64,000 nt of DNA from Haloplanus aerogenes (GTDB taxonomy: Archaea; Halobacteriota; Halobacteria; Halobacteriales; Haloferacaceae), in the NCBI RefSeq assembly GCF_003856835.1, contig NZ_CP034145.1, positions 992,001 through 1,056,000 on the forward strand. The letters run 5' to 3'. The translations under genes were made by a program, and so were the position numbers. Shown here piece by piece: positions 1 to 8,469 of the stretch (position 1 is the first letter of the stretch; each line of letters starts with the position of its first letter). A model generated the notes under the pieces. It did not search any database, had not been told where the DNA came from, and worked only from the letters and a program-made list of their open reading frames with translations.

Positions 1-1423
1 GGACAAGGATGGCCGAATCGTGATCCCGGTAAGCCCGGAACGACAACCAGCCGAGGTAGGGGAGTGCCAAGAATAGAACCCATCCAAAGAGGAACGCCGG
101 CCCGAAAATAGAGCCAAGCCGTCCACTAATGAGCGAGGCAGTCTCTGCGATACCCTCAGTCTCCAAGAGAAAATCGATCCCCCGATTCAGTCCGACCGCC
201 AACGCGGGGAATATCTCGGGCAATATAATGAACAATACACCAACGGTGCCGAGTTCCACGCCACCCAAGAGCCGAGCGGAGATTCCGATTCGGCTTGCAA
301 TGAGGCTCAGCACGAGGAGGCCGGCACTGCCGACAAAGAGCAACAACGGTGCCGAGGCCACGACAAGCGTGTGCCATCCCAAGCTCTGATGGACCAGATA
401 GGTGAGTAGGGAACCAAGGGCAAGACCGCTCACCAGCGGCAGCTCAGCCCGAAGCAGCGAACGCTTTGCGTGAAGAGTGATCAGCGAGCGGACAAAGATA
501 TAGAATCCGAGTGGGAGCAAGAGGAGTGGGCCCGCCTCCCACGCCAACGTCTGCCCGGCCACAGCAATCCCAAGTCCTGCAGACGCGATCCATGTCGACC
601 GGTTACGGAAATCGTTGTCTTCAGCGAGCACCACCAGCGCCAGCATCGTCAGTGCCAGCCAGACGTAATCGAATGCGTGATGGTCCGCAAAGCCAAGGGC
701 AGTGCGCAATACGTGCATCGGGGTGATTGCGAGCATACCGACTGCTGCCAATCCAACGCGCCGATCAGCGAAGAGTCGCGTGCCGAGTACGTACAGAATA
801 GCCCCGACGCTAACTGCTGACACAACAGGATACCACGCAAGCACAGTCCCAGCAGCGACGCTATCGCCACCGAGAAGGCGAGAACCGAGCCAGAGCGTCG
901 CTAGCAGGAGTGGTTCGCCCTTGCTGATCGTCTCCGGGAATGAAGAGAGAATCTCGAGTGTCGTGACCCCATTGGACTGTGTAAGCAACTGCTCCAGCCA
1001 ATAGCGATAGTAGTATGGATCGTTCGCGAGTAGGACGATATCATCACCGCGAAACACGTGTGAATACGGCAGTAGGCGGAGTACGACGAGAAATAGTAAC
1101 GCACCGAAGACCATACTGGTACTCTCTATGTCTACGTCCGGGATCGTTATCCGGGGACTCGTAGTTTCCTCGGTCGGTGTCGTAGGGGCTGACTCACCGC
1201 TGAGAGCGGCCTTAACAGCCTGTCGATCAGAGAGTTGATAGCCATTGTCTGATTGCTCGGCAATCCCCCGAGACACAAGCTCACCAAATAACCCCGAGTC
1301 AAATGGAATCTCCTCAAATGTCCATTCGCCTCGCTGATCTATTTCAAGAAGCGTCTGGAGATCTTCCTCAGCATCAGGATGGTCGTCCAGAAAGGACGCC
1401 GTCGCCTCACGCGCGCCAGACAT
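1..1423 (-). CDS. STT3/AglB-like oligosaccharyltransferase (C-terminus beyond window edge)
   Basis: I translated this frame by hand from the ATG at 1423; it is open through all the segments I read and runs off the left edge. The protein opens with a soluble Asp/Glu-rich segment of about 95 residues. A hydrophobic helix follows, then RGDDIVLLANDPYYYRYWLE, which resembles the DxD-type motif in the first luminal loop of STT3 proteins. Further on, ETISKGEPLL and a membrane-embedded FADHHAFDY (DHH) fit the same family. STT3/AglB enzymes transfer lipid-linked glycans to Asn of secreted proteins. The S-layer gene at 2725-5199 lies nearby, though on its own. The soluble N-terminal extension is not typical of AglB, so a paralogue or another GT-C membrane glycosyltransferase is possible. 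The conserved C-terminal WWDYG region would lie outside the window. Confidence 0.7.
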   Translation of the reverse strand, partial: MSGAREATASFLDDHPDAEEDLQTLLEIDQRGEWTFEEIPFDSGLFGELVSRGIAEQSDNGYQLSDRQAVKAALSGESAPTTPTEETTSPRITIPDVDIESTSMVFGALLFLVVLRLLPYSHVFRGDDIVLLANDPYYYRYWLEQLLTQSNGVTTLEILSSFPETISKGEPLLLATLWLGSRLLGGDSVAAGTVLAWYPVVSAVSVGAILYVLGTRLFADRRVGLAAVGMLAITPMHVLRTALGFADHHAFDYVWLALTMLALVVLAEDNDFRNRSTWIASAGLGIAVAGQTLAWEAGPLLLLPLGFYIFVRSLITLHAKRSLLRAELPLVSGLALGSLLTYLVHQSLGWHTLVVASAPLLLFVGSAGLLVLSLIASRIGISARLLGGVELGTVGVLFIILPEIFPALAVGLNRGIDFLLETEGIAETASLISGRLGSIFGPAFLFGWVLFLALPYLGWLSFRAYRDHDSAILV

Positions 1424-1728
1424 TACTCACGGAGATAATAGAATCGAGCGCATAAAACCCGCGGCATTCCCCACGACTGACACAGCTCCGCCTCATCTAC
1501 ACCAGTCCACCAACTTCGTGAACCGCTCTGCATCTCGGCCACACTCTCCGCGAACTATGGTGATAGGAGTTGTGGGTAAGAGACAGGTCTTTAGGCGCGG
1601 GAGGAGGCCAAACGGAGAAAATGCCCGCTTGCCAAGCCATCGATTCATCATGGCCACTCGAAGGCGAGTGAGAAATGAGTCAAAGTAGCCCCGTAAGACT
1701 CTTAGACGCATATATCCTAATATATCGT
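1424..1728. other. Intergenic stretch without a recognised gene
   Basis: About 300 bases between the STT3-like gene and the antitoxin. I see AT-rich promoter-like sequence at both ends (near 1440-1460 and 1710-1728) and a short inverted repeat, CACTCG/CGAGTG, near 1655-1671. A 72-residue minus-strand frame covers most of the stretch but shows no recognisable domain. Confidence 0.4.
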
Positions 1729-1977
1729 ATGGTCAAAACCATTCGAGTCTCGGAGGAGTACCACAAGTGGCTCAGCGCCCACAAGGAGGGCGACGAGACG
1801 ATGGAGGAAACGCTGCGCCGGATGACGCGCGGCCCTCACCCTGGCGACGTTGCCGGCCTCTTGACCGAGGAGGAAGCCGAGGACGCCAAGGAAGCGGTGA
1901 ACCGCCTGCGCGGGCGTGACCGCGACCGCTTCGATACCGCCCGCAGCGCATTTGAAAGCGAGGGCACAGACGAATGA
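1729..1977 (+). CDS. vapB: VapB-like antitoxin (small acidic DNA-binding partner of a PIN toxin)
   Basis: An 82-residue acidic protein beginning MVKTIRVSEEYHKWLSAHK, the usual opening of archaeal VapB/DUF217-type antitoxins that pair with PIN toxins. The frame is open upstream to 1675. I chose the ATG at 1729 because the family starts with this strand and because AT-rich promoter sequence (tatatcctaatatatcg) lies directly before it. The last four bases (ATGA, 1974-1977) overlap the start of the PIN-domain gene, so the two are translationally coupled, the normal order for antitoxin then toxin. The N-terminus would bind the operator and the acidic C-terminus would neutralise the toxin; that assignment follows from the family and has not been shown here. 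Confidence 0.75.
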   Translation: MVKTIRVSEEYHKWLSAHKEGDETMEETLRRMTRGPHPGDVAGLLTEEEAEDAKEAVNRLRGRDRDRFDTARSAFESEGTDE

Positions 1978-2369
1978 TCATCGATTCCTCGTATCTCTTC
2001 GACCTGATGGCTGAGGACCCGGATGCATTCTCGAAGGGTGCGGAACTCGTCGAGGACGGCGAGATGCAGTGGTTGCCAACTCCGGTGGTCGCTGAGGCCT
2101 ACTACGGCGTCTTTACGGCCCGCAGCAATACCACCAAGAAGGAGGTGCGGAATCGCATCCTCGGGTACCCGCGCATCGACGTTGACGAAGAGATTGCGCG
2201 GAAAGCCGGGGAACTACTCGCGGCGGCAGACGACCGTGTGGGAGGGAACGCCAGCGTTGGGGCGAACGATGGGTACATCGCCGCGATGGCCGACGTCCTT
2301 GACGACGCGGTCCTGACAGACAACGTCGAAGATTTCGAAGCGTTGGGTGTGCCAGTCGAGACCTACTAA
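1974..2369 (+). CDS. vapC: VapC-like PIN-domain ribonuclease toxin
   Basis: A 131-residue PIN-domain protein. It opens MIIDSSYLFDLM, which places the first metal-binding Asp at residue 4. The central region has VAEAYYGVF (conserved Glu), and the C-terminal part has GANDGYIAAMA and AVLTDNVEDF, the usual last acidic cluster. VapC toxins are Mg-dependent RNases that cleave tRNA or rRNA when the antitoxin is degraded. It overlaps the upstream antitoxin by ATGA. The length and motifs look complete, so the pair is probably intact. Confidence 0.8.
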   Translation: MIIDSSYLFDLMAEDPDAFSKGAELVEDGEMQWLPTPVVAEAYYGVFTARSNTTKKEVRNRILGYPRIDVDEEIARKAGELLAAADDRVGGNASVGANDGYIAAMADVLDDAVLTDNVEDFEALGVPVETY

Positions 2370-2388
2370 GTTCTAACTGTTTTCAGAC

Positions 2389-2451
<63 letters not shown>

Positions 2452-2693
2452 TACAGCGTCATCATCGTTTTCCAGACACTCCGCGACGACCGGCCCACAG
2501 GCCCACGTCAACTACAACTATTATTTACACATGTTGTGTAAAAGAAGAAATCACGACTTCATCGGGGGATGGCTGACGAGGTTCACAGCGATAATCAAGA
2601 TCATTCAATGCCAAACAGAATCTCACGTGAACACGGCCAACGATGACCGTTGTCACTGGTGGAGTAATCTCAATAAAAGAAACCGCAATCGGA

Positions 2694-2712
2694 TGACCGC
2701 TTTCGGCGGTCA
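2694..2712 (-). terminator. Hairpin plus T-rich tail downstream of the S-layer gene
   Basis: TGACCGC (2694-2700) and GCGGTCA (2706-2712) form a perfect 7-bp stem with a TTTCG loop. It lies just after the stop codon at 2725 in the direction of transcription. On the minus strand it is followed by a T-rich stretch (TTTCTTTTATTG), as expected for an archaeal terminator after a highly expressed gene. Confidence 0.55.
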
Positions 2713-2724
2713 GTCGTAGTTAGC

Positions 2725-5199
2725 TTAGTTGTCGCGCCGGGCGGCCAGCAGCGCAGCCGCGATGAGCGCGATGACCGCGACGATGGCACCGAAGCCGGGG
2801 CCGCCGCCTTCAGTCGTCTCCGTCGGCGTGGCCGTGTCCGTCGGCGTCGGTTCCGGCGTCGGTTCCGGCGTCGGTTCCGGCGTCGGTTCCGGCGTCGGTT
2901 CCGGCGTCGCGGTGTCCGTCGGCGTCGGTTCCGGCGTCTCCGTCGGTTCCGGCGTCGCCGTCTGGACGTTCTGGACGATCTCTACCTCGATGAGGTCCGT
3001 ACCCTCGCCGTCGTCGGCTTCGAGGTTATACGTGCCCGTCTGCACGTCTTCGAGCTCGAGTTCGACTTGCCACGTGCCGTCATACGACCACTCGTCGGTC
3101 GTCGTCAGCGCAATCGAGTCACCGTCCTGCGTTTGCAGTTCGGTGGTGATCGCGTTGTCGTCCGGACGCAGGTTCGTCGTTCCTTCAATGACCATCGTGT
3201 CATCAACGCCCACCGGGTTCACGCCGGAGGCTTCCATGCCCTCGGGGTAGACCGAGTCGATGCTCGTCCGAGCATCCGAGAGCTGGAAGTTCGCCGTGAC
3301 CATCCGGTCGTCACTCGCGACAGCTTCGGTCGTCTGGTCCGTAAGCCGCGCACGGACCTGCGAACCGGTCAGGTCTGCATCGCCAAGGTCAGTGACGAAT
3401 TCCGAGATGGATTCATCATCCGGCAGACCCTCACCGTAGGTGTCGTCACGACCGTTCGTGAGCACGTGGACGCTCACTTGGCCTTCGGACAGGTCGCCGA
3501 GATTGACCTCGTCCTCTTCGAACGTGTTGTCGTCGTCGACACTGATCTGTTCGTAGCCAGTGTTACCGCGCTCGTCGACGAACACGACATCAACGTTCTG
3601 GGAGCCAAGCGCCACACCCGACACGTTCACAACGTTATCGGTGGTCGAGACCTGGCCGCCAACGGTTTGGATTTGCGCAGTCAGTTCAGTATCGACCACG
3701 CGAAGGGATGTCTGTACACTCGTTCCAGTGTTGAACTCAGACACCTCCACGTCTTCTTCGATGCTGCCAGTACCACCGACATCTGCGGCGTCAATGGCAC
3801 CGAAGCGGTACGTACCAGGCAGCGAGAGGATATCGTTGCCGGGGCCGTTACCGCCGCCGGGACCCAGCTGAACGTCTTCGACTTCGTAGGTGTCGTCTGC
3901 GTCGACGTTCACCGAATCTTCACCGTCGATCTGGACGAGTTCGAACTCGCCTTCACGACGAGCGTAGAAGGCAACATCCTCGATCCCTTCGTCAGCGGTC
4001 CCGTTGAGATCGATTTCGCTACCGACGACGTAGGTGTCGTCCGGCGAATTGATCGTGATTTCGCCTTCCTCGATAGTGAGCGTCGGATCGTCTTCTAATC
4101 GATCCTCGTTGTCGAGGAAGTTCGAGACCTCACCTTCCGTGATTTCGCCATCAGAGCCATTGTAGAGTTCGACATCGACATCAGTCGTGTCGAGGCTGGA
4201 GGTGTCGATCTGGCCGACACCAACGCCCGTGTCGTCGTCAATCTCAACGACGGCCCAGGCGTAGTCGTCACTCGAACCGCGGTGAGCGACATCACCGACG
4301 TTCCGGAAGATGCGCTCTGCCGCCTCATCGTCGACCTCCACACCATCGCGGAAGTCGCCGCTCTCGATACCGACGACGTGGAAGTCACCGGCGTTCGAAC
4401 CACGGATCGTGTAAGTCACGTCCTGACCGCGCGTGGTCGTGTCCTCTTCAAGGTCGAGCGTAGCGTCATCGTCACCAGTGACGGTGACGGTCGTGCTCTG
4501 GGAAGCCTGACCGAAGTCGAGATTCTCGACACCAGCCACTTCGAACGTGTAGGTGCCGGTGTTGAGATCGGAGAGGTCCACATCCCACTCGACTTCACCG
4601 TCATCGATATCCCCTTCAGATCGGACAGCGTCGCCCTCGACCGCATCGCCGGTCACTTCGAGGCCGTCATCATTCTCGACGGTCAGTTCGATGTTTTCGG
4701 CTTCCTCATAGTTCCACGTGGCCACAGCGGTGAGCGCACCAGCGCCACTTTCATCGTCACCCTGCGGAACCGAGCCGCCAGCGATATCGGCTCCGTTCTC
4801 GTTCAGGACTTCGAAGTTCGTCACGCGCGGCGTGATGACCGTAACGGAATACGGATCACCGTCGGGCGCTGTGGAGTCGTTTACAGTGTAGGTCCCCGTC
4901 GGTTGATCATCTTCAACCGGGAAGGTCAGGGGTACACCCTCCTCGTCACCACCCGTTTTCACGGGGGTTTGATCGCTCCATTCGTCGCTGTATTGAATAT
5001 CCTCTTCACCTTGGAAGATCGTGTCACCGGGCTCAATATAGCCGATGTCTTCCTTTGACGTGTCGAATTCTCCGTCACCATTAGCAAGATCTGATCGGGC
5101 CAGAGCGTTCCCGGAGAGCGCCATGGTACCGGCGAAGATCGACAGTACCATGAGCGCCGCCAGGGTAATGGCGCGGATTTTGTCGTTTGTCGTTGTCAT
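2725..5199 (-). CDS. csg: S-layer glycoprotein with PGF-CTERM anchor
   Basis: An 824-residue secreted protein that would form the cell-surface S-layer. I start at the ATG at 5199 (MTTTNDKIRAITLAALMVLS), not the upstream in-frame ATG at 5244, because this gives the classic haloarchaeal S-layer signal peptide ending GNALA. The body is strongly acidic and beta-rich, with at least four N-glycosylation sequons (NDS, NGS, NGT, NVS). It ends in a Thr/Pro/Glu repeat spacer that is probably O-glycosylated, followed by GGGPGFGAIVAVIALIAAAL and a short basic tail. That is the PGF-CTERM signal processed by archaeosortase A and linked to lipid. The length fits the family. The STT3-like gene at the left edge could supply N-glycans, but that link is an inference. 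Confidence 0.92.
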   Translation of the reverse strand: MTTTNDKIRAITLAALMVLSIFAGTMALSGNALARSDLANGDGEFDTSKEDIGYIEPGDTIFQGEEDIQYSDEWSDQTPVKTGGDEEGVPLTFPVEDDQPTGTYTVNDSTAPDGDPYSVTVITPRVTNFEVLNENGADIAGGSVPQGDDESGAGALTAVATWNYEEAENIELTVENDDGLEVTGDAVEGDAVRSEGDIDDGEVEWDVDLSDLNTGTYTFEVAGVENLDFGQASQSTTVTVTGDDDATLDLEEDTTTRGQDVTYTIRGSNAGDFHVVGIESGDFRDGVEVDDEAAERIFRNVGDVAHRGSSDDYAWAVVEIDDDTGVGVGQIDTSSLDTTDVDVELYNGSDGEITEGEVSNFLDNEDRLEDDPTLTIEEGEITINSPDDTYVVGSEIDLNGTADEGIEDVAFYARREGEFELVQIDGEDSVNVDADDTYEVEDVQLGPGGGNGPGNDILSLPGTYRFGAIDAADVGGTGSIEEDVEVSEFNTGTSVQTSLRVVDTELTAQIQTVGGQVSTTDNVVNVSGVALGSQNVDVVFVDERGNTGYEQISVDDDNTFEEDEVNLGDLSEGQVSVHVLTNGRDDTYGEGLPDDESISEFVTDLGDADLTGSQVRARLTDQTTEAVASDDRMVTANFQLSDARTSIDSVYPEGMEASGVNPVGVDDTMVIEGTTNLRPDDNAITTELQTQDGDSIALTTTDEWSYDGTWQVELELEDVQTGTYNLEADDGEGTDLIEVEIVQNVQTATPEPTETPEPTPTDTATPEPTPEPTPEPTPEPTPEPTPTDTATPTETTEGGGPGFGAIVAVIALIAAALLAARRDN
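2843..2902 (-). repeat. Five tandem 12-bp units encoding the TPEP spacer
   Basis: Five perfect copies of GGCGTCGGTTCC (plus-strand sense) from 2843 to 2902, encoding repeated Glu-Pro-Thr-Pro in the membrane-proximal spacer of the S-layer protein. Perfect identity between copies suggests recent slippage, so spacer length probably varies among strains. Confidence 0.85.
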
Positions 5200-5308
5200 A
5201 GTTGTCTGTATGTTCGCAGTGGCAATCCAGTTGAACACTTTCATGCCGAGTTTGCGGGAGGGCCATTGCAGCCTCCGCTGGTAGGGGCATTAGGGATGTA
5301 CCTCGCTC

Positions 5309-5316
5309 GTTATAAG
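5309..5316 (-). promoter_or_regulatory. Candidate TATA box of the S-layer gene
   Basis: CTTATAAC on the minus strand, about 110 bases upstream of the chosen ATG (5199). A start about 25 bases downstream would leave a leader of roughly 85-90 nt, long for a haloarchaeon, where many transcripts are leaderless. The first in-frame ATG at 5244 would fall inside this leader. Confidence 0.4.
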
Positions 5317-5649
5317 TGTCTTGTGGTGCCGGAGTACCGTATGACCCTTGTCAGACGTACACACAGTGGCCATATTGGGTGTTTTGCAGTGAGCGGCCAA
5401 TGATAGGAGAATAGTGTCATTAGAGATTCACTACCGCGGGTCCTGACTTCAACCACTGGTTTACGCATGTCTGTTTTCACCGAGTTGAGTCTGCTGAACT
5501 CTGGCGAAATATCTCGACGATGACGCAATCATTCTCATTGATGGCCCATCTTGGTTGCAAGTAGTTGAGCATCACTTAGGGCCGAATCCCAGCATGCCAC
5601 ACAGATATCAAAATGTAATTGAACGACTTTCTGCGAAGAAAGAGCGTCA
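5317..5649. other. Intergenic region between S-layer and lipoprotein genes
   Basis: About 330 bases upstream of the S-layer gene and downstream of the lipoprotein gene. Frames of 72-87 residues exist but show no recognisable domain. I see no repeat or RNA gene here. Confidence 0.35.
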
Positions 5650-6474
5650 TTACGTGGTCCAAATGGCTTTCACGTCGCCTTCTGGGAGTGATTGTTGCCA
5701 CTCCACTGTGAGGTCAGCTGCCTCGGTCTCCGCCGGAACGGAGTATACGAGGTCTCCCCGACGTACAGTCCGTCCGGCAAGCTCAGCACCTTCGTATGGA
5801 TCAGTACTGATTTCTTGATGCTGTGGCCGGCGTTCACCGTCAAGCTTAAGAACGAAATCCGAGGCTGGTGGGGCGGCCTGAGGGTTCTCTAGCCGATTCC
5901 GAACCTCAACACGCATGACTACCCATCTGTCGCCGTCTGAAGGAGTCATAGGCGTCGGCGTGGCCGTCTGGTCTGTTGCGGCACTGTTGGATGAGGATGG
6001 GTACTCGGACTGGAACGAGCCACCGAGTACATTGAGATAGAAGCCTGTCGGTGTGGCGTAAAAATTCCCAAATGTAAGCCGTTTCGGACGGACTTCAATG
6101 GTCCACTGAGATGAAAAGGCTGCCAGTCGAAACTGAACGTTCCCTAAATACCTTGGAGAAAACTCGGGACTAGTCCATGCTTTTGTCTCTCCAGCGGGGA
6201 TCGACAGTTGAAGAGTCCCTCGCTCTTTCCACGGCCCGTCGTTAGTCCGCATACTAACAGCGGACTCAAACGTACGGTTGGAGGATCCAAGATTCCGAAT
6301 ACGTATCGTGAAGGTCTGCGGAACGTTCAACATCGTTGAGTCTGGCGAGTCAATGCTGACAAGTTCAAAATTCGAGGCTCCGGTTTCGGTTCCAGTTTGT
6401 GTCCCCCCTCCATTATCCGAACATCCAGCGAGGGCGGTAGTGCCAACTAGAGCGAGGAACGCACGTCGTCTCAT
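5650..6474 (-). CDS. Exported Tat-type lipoprotein of unknown function
   Basis: A 274-residue protein. The N-terminus, MRRRAFLALVGTTALAGC, combines an Arg-rich start, a short hydrophobic stretch and a lipobox with Cys18, typical of haloarchaeal Tat-exported lipoproteins held on the outer face of the membrane. A Gly/Thr-rich linker follows. The first domain (about 35-135) looks like a beta-sandwich with phrases such as FTIRIRNLG. The second (about 175-270) has WVVMRVEVRNRLEN and FVLKLDGERRP, similar in style to DUF4352-like accessory beta domains. No catalytic motif is visible, so the ligand is unknown. It appears to be a single-gene unit. Confidence 0.75.
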   Translation of the reverse strand: MRRRAFLALVGTTALAGCSDNGGGTQTGTETGASNFELVSIDSPDSTMLNVPQTFTIRIRNLGSSNRTFESAVSMRTNDGPWKERGTLQLSIPAGETKAWTSPEFSPRYLGNVQFRLAAFSSQWTIEVRPKRLTFGNFYATPTGFYLNVLGGSFQSEYPSSSNSAATDQTATPTPMTPSDGDRWVVMRVEVRNRLENPQAAPPASDFVLKLDGERRPQHQEISTDPYEGAELAGRTVRRGDLVYSVPAETEAADLTVEWQQSLPEGDVKAIWTT

Positions 6475-6649
6475 AGGTGACGAACTCTACCGCCGAAAAT
6501 AAATGATGACCGATCCTCTGCGGATAGCTCTCTATGAGTACAGCGTACCCGTGACGAGGAATCAAGCATTCAATGAAGTTTCACGATGGAAGTTCAGAGG
6601 TAACTGACCGAAATTGATGTAATCACATCACTCGTTCAGTAACGTAGCA

Positions 6650-8257
6650 GTGGTCTCACAGTACGTATCAGAGCAAGCGCTCGCTGAGACATACGATCCG
6701 GAAACGGGCTGGGAGACGGTCCAACAGTATCGAGAGGCGAAACGGCTCGCTGACAATCAGCCGACTATCGCGCGGGCTGAAATCGCTCGACAAGTTGGCC
6801 GGCCACCGAGTGCGGTTCGAGGATGGCTTGCTGAGGGCAAGATTCCTCGCGTCGTAAAGGGCCTCAACACGGCCCGTGATCGTGGCTGGATCGGCATTGA
6901 AGAGACCGCAGAACGATTCCGTGCACTCAACCAACTCGTGGCGTGGATATTCTCTGGTGGTGGTCTGAGATCGGATGCGTTCGTTCCCGTATTTTCAGTT
7001 GATGACCAACTAACGCTCGCAACGATCCACCAGTTACTGCGAGAGGTGAATGTCTCGTACCGAATCCGGGAGCAGGACGACCCAGATCGGCATCTGGAGA
7101 TCATCCCGAAGGACGGTGCATCGATACTCGGCCGTGTCCTGACCATCCTTGGCGCACCAAAGGGTGTCAAGGCGAGGAAAGACCAGTTGACCTTGCCGTC
7201 CTATCTCACAGATACCGACAACGCACATCGGCGCGATTTTCTCCGAATCTACGTGCTAAATCGGGGGAGAGAATTGGCTAATCAAGAAACTGCAGGAGTA
7301 CACTTGTATGGGCTGAACTCACCGAGCTACTGTCAGGAGTTGAAGGAGCTAATTGAGGCGGCGACATCCGGGACCGCGACAGTTAGCAGTCAGAACCGGA
7401 TATGGATCTCATCTGAATCGGTCCACGATCTAGCGGGCGAGAAGCCACTTCGATCGGGACTCGCGACAAACGCCGTATTTGGCTCACTTACCCCGCCGAC
7501 CGAACGAGCAGTCGCGTCAACATACCGGCAGGAGAAAACACCAGGTGGCTATCAGTACTGGCAGCTGTTTAACGAAGTCCGTGAAAGCGATGCCTCGCGA
7601 GCAGAGTTAAGCGCACGCACCGGGCTCCGCGAGTCAACCATCAGAAGCTGGAAGCGGGGAAGCAGCCCATATGTTCACAACGGGCTCGAAACGACGCAAA
7701 CACATGGATGGCTCACCCCTCCAGCAGAGAGTGACATCGCACTAGGACTGACATCCCTCCTTGGCTGGCTTATTGCGCAAGGGTCGCTTCGAGACACCTA
7801 TTATCCAACCTTCGGCCTGCAATCTCCGGATCAGGAGCCGCACTTCTCTAGGATTGCTGCGGAGGTTGGAGTGTCATATTCCGTCGTGCACAGAGAGAGT
7901 GCGAGTCGACGAACGGAGATTCGACCAACTGAAGATGGGGCAGTACTGGGCCGAGTGCTTTACGCGCTTGGTGCTCCACGCGGAACTAAAGCTGAACAAG
8001 GCTGTCTTCTCCCAGTCTATCTCCACCATCATGCGTCACACGCGCGCCGATTCGTCAGGAGCTGGTGTCTGCACCATGCCCATAGCGATGGTCAGAGAAC
8101 GATCAATATCCCCCCACGATTCGGACATCAATTCCCGAAGGCGCTCGAAACACTTCTCGTTGCACGACTCTCATGGGACGTTGACTGGAAGAACGAGCGA
8201 AAACTGGTCGTCCAGCCAAGCGAGGAATGGGATGGCAGCATTTGGGACCTATCCTGA
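6650..8257 (+). CDS. Tandem HTH / degenerate LAGLIDADG-like protein
   Basis: A 535-residue protein starting at GTG, made of two copies of one module. Each copy has a helix-turn-helix (about 38-62, ARAEIARQVGRPPSAVRGWL; and about 315-337, RAELSARTGLRESTIRSW), a short GLNTARDRGW or GLETTQTHGW strand, then a fold resembling a LAGLIDADG homing-endonuclease half-domain. The LAGLIDADG-equivalent helices are LVAWIFSGGGL (97-106) and LLGWLIAQGSL (370-380). The acidic residue that ends a catalytic motif is Gly or Gln here, so nuclease activity is unlikely. GRVLTILGAPKG (161-172) and GRVLYALGAPRG (434-445) mark the matching second halves. By analogy with WhiA, this may be a site-specific DNA-binding regulator; that is inference. 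It stands alone, just upstream of the broken DICT gene. Confidence 0.65.
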   Translation: MVSQYVSEQALAETYDPETGWETVQQYREAKRLADNQPTIARAEIARQVGRPPSAVRGWLAEGKIPRVVKGLNTARDRGWIGIEETAERFRALNQLVAWIFSGGGLRSDAFVPVFSVDDQLTLATIHQLLREVNVSYRIREQDDPDRHLEIIPKDGASILGRVLTILGAPKGVKARKDQLTLPSYLTDTDNAHRRDFLRIYVLNRGRELANQETAGVHLYGLNSPSYCQELKELIEAATSGTATVSSQNRIWISSESVHDLAGEKPLRSGLATNAVFGSLTPPTERAVASTYRQEKTPGGYQYWQLFNEVRESDASRAELSARTGLRESTIRSWKRGSSPYVHNGLETTQTHGWLTPPAESDIALGLTSLLGWLIAQGSLRDTYYPTFGLQSPDQEPHFSRIAAEVGVSYSVVHRESASRRTEIRPTEDGAVLGRVLYALGAPRGTKAEQGCLLPVYLHHHASHARRFVRSWCLHHAHSDGQRTINIPPRFGHQFPKALETLLVARLSWDVDWKNERKLVVQPSEEWDGSIWDLS

Positions 8258-8391
8258 GAAGTGACCCGACTCACCAGCACCTAGCAACCTCACAAACACT
8301 GAGACTCCCAAGCCACTCCCTCAGATAACGAGCGCAAGCACTCAGTCTCAGTGATCGTTTTTAACTTCTCGCCGCACCTATATCCTTCCAG

Positions 8392-8469
8392 ATGCCCGAC
8401 GCTCCTGACTCGCTGGCCGCCTTCATCGAGAGCGGGGAGAGACGTGATCTGTCGCTGGCCGTCGTCAAC
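8392..8469 (+). pseudogene. DICT-domain gene, N-terminal fragment
   Basis: The ATG at 8392 opens MPDAPDSLAAFIESGERRDL, continuing to SLAVVN before a stop at 8470. The style matches N-termini of haloarchaeal DICT sensory-domain proteins. The frame ends exactly where the left end of a TnpB element begins, and later pieces of the same gene follow at 9887 and 11435. About 60-70 residues expected between this piece and the next are missing, so the first insertion was accompanied by a deletion. Confidence 0.65.

Noticed and set aside
1493-1711. 72-residue minus-strand frame before the VapBC pair
   Set aside because: Overlaps the promoter region of the antitoxin and shows no domain.
2531-2719. 62-residue plus-strand frame
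   Set aside because: Starts inside a palindrome, overlaps the S-layer terminator and resembles no protein.
2843-2902. Regulatory tandem repeat
   Set aside because: In frame within the S-layer gene and explained by the Glu-Pro-Thr-Pro protein spacer.
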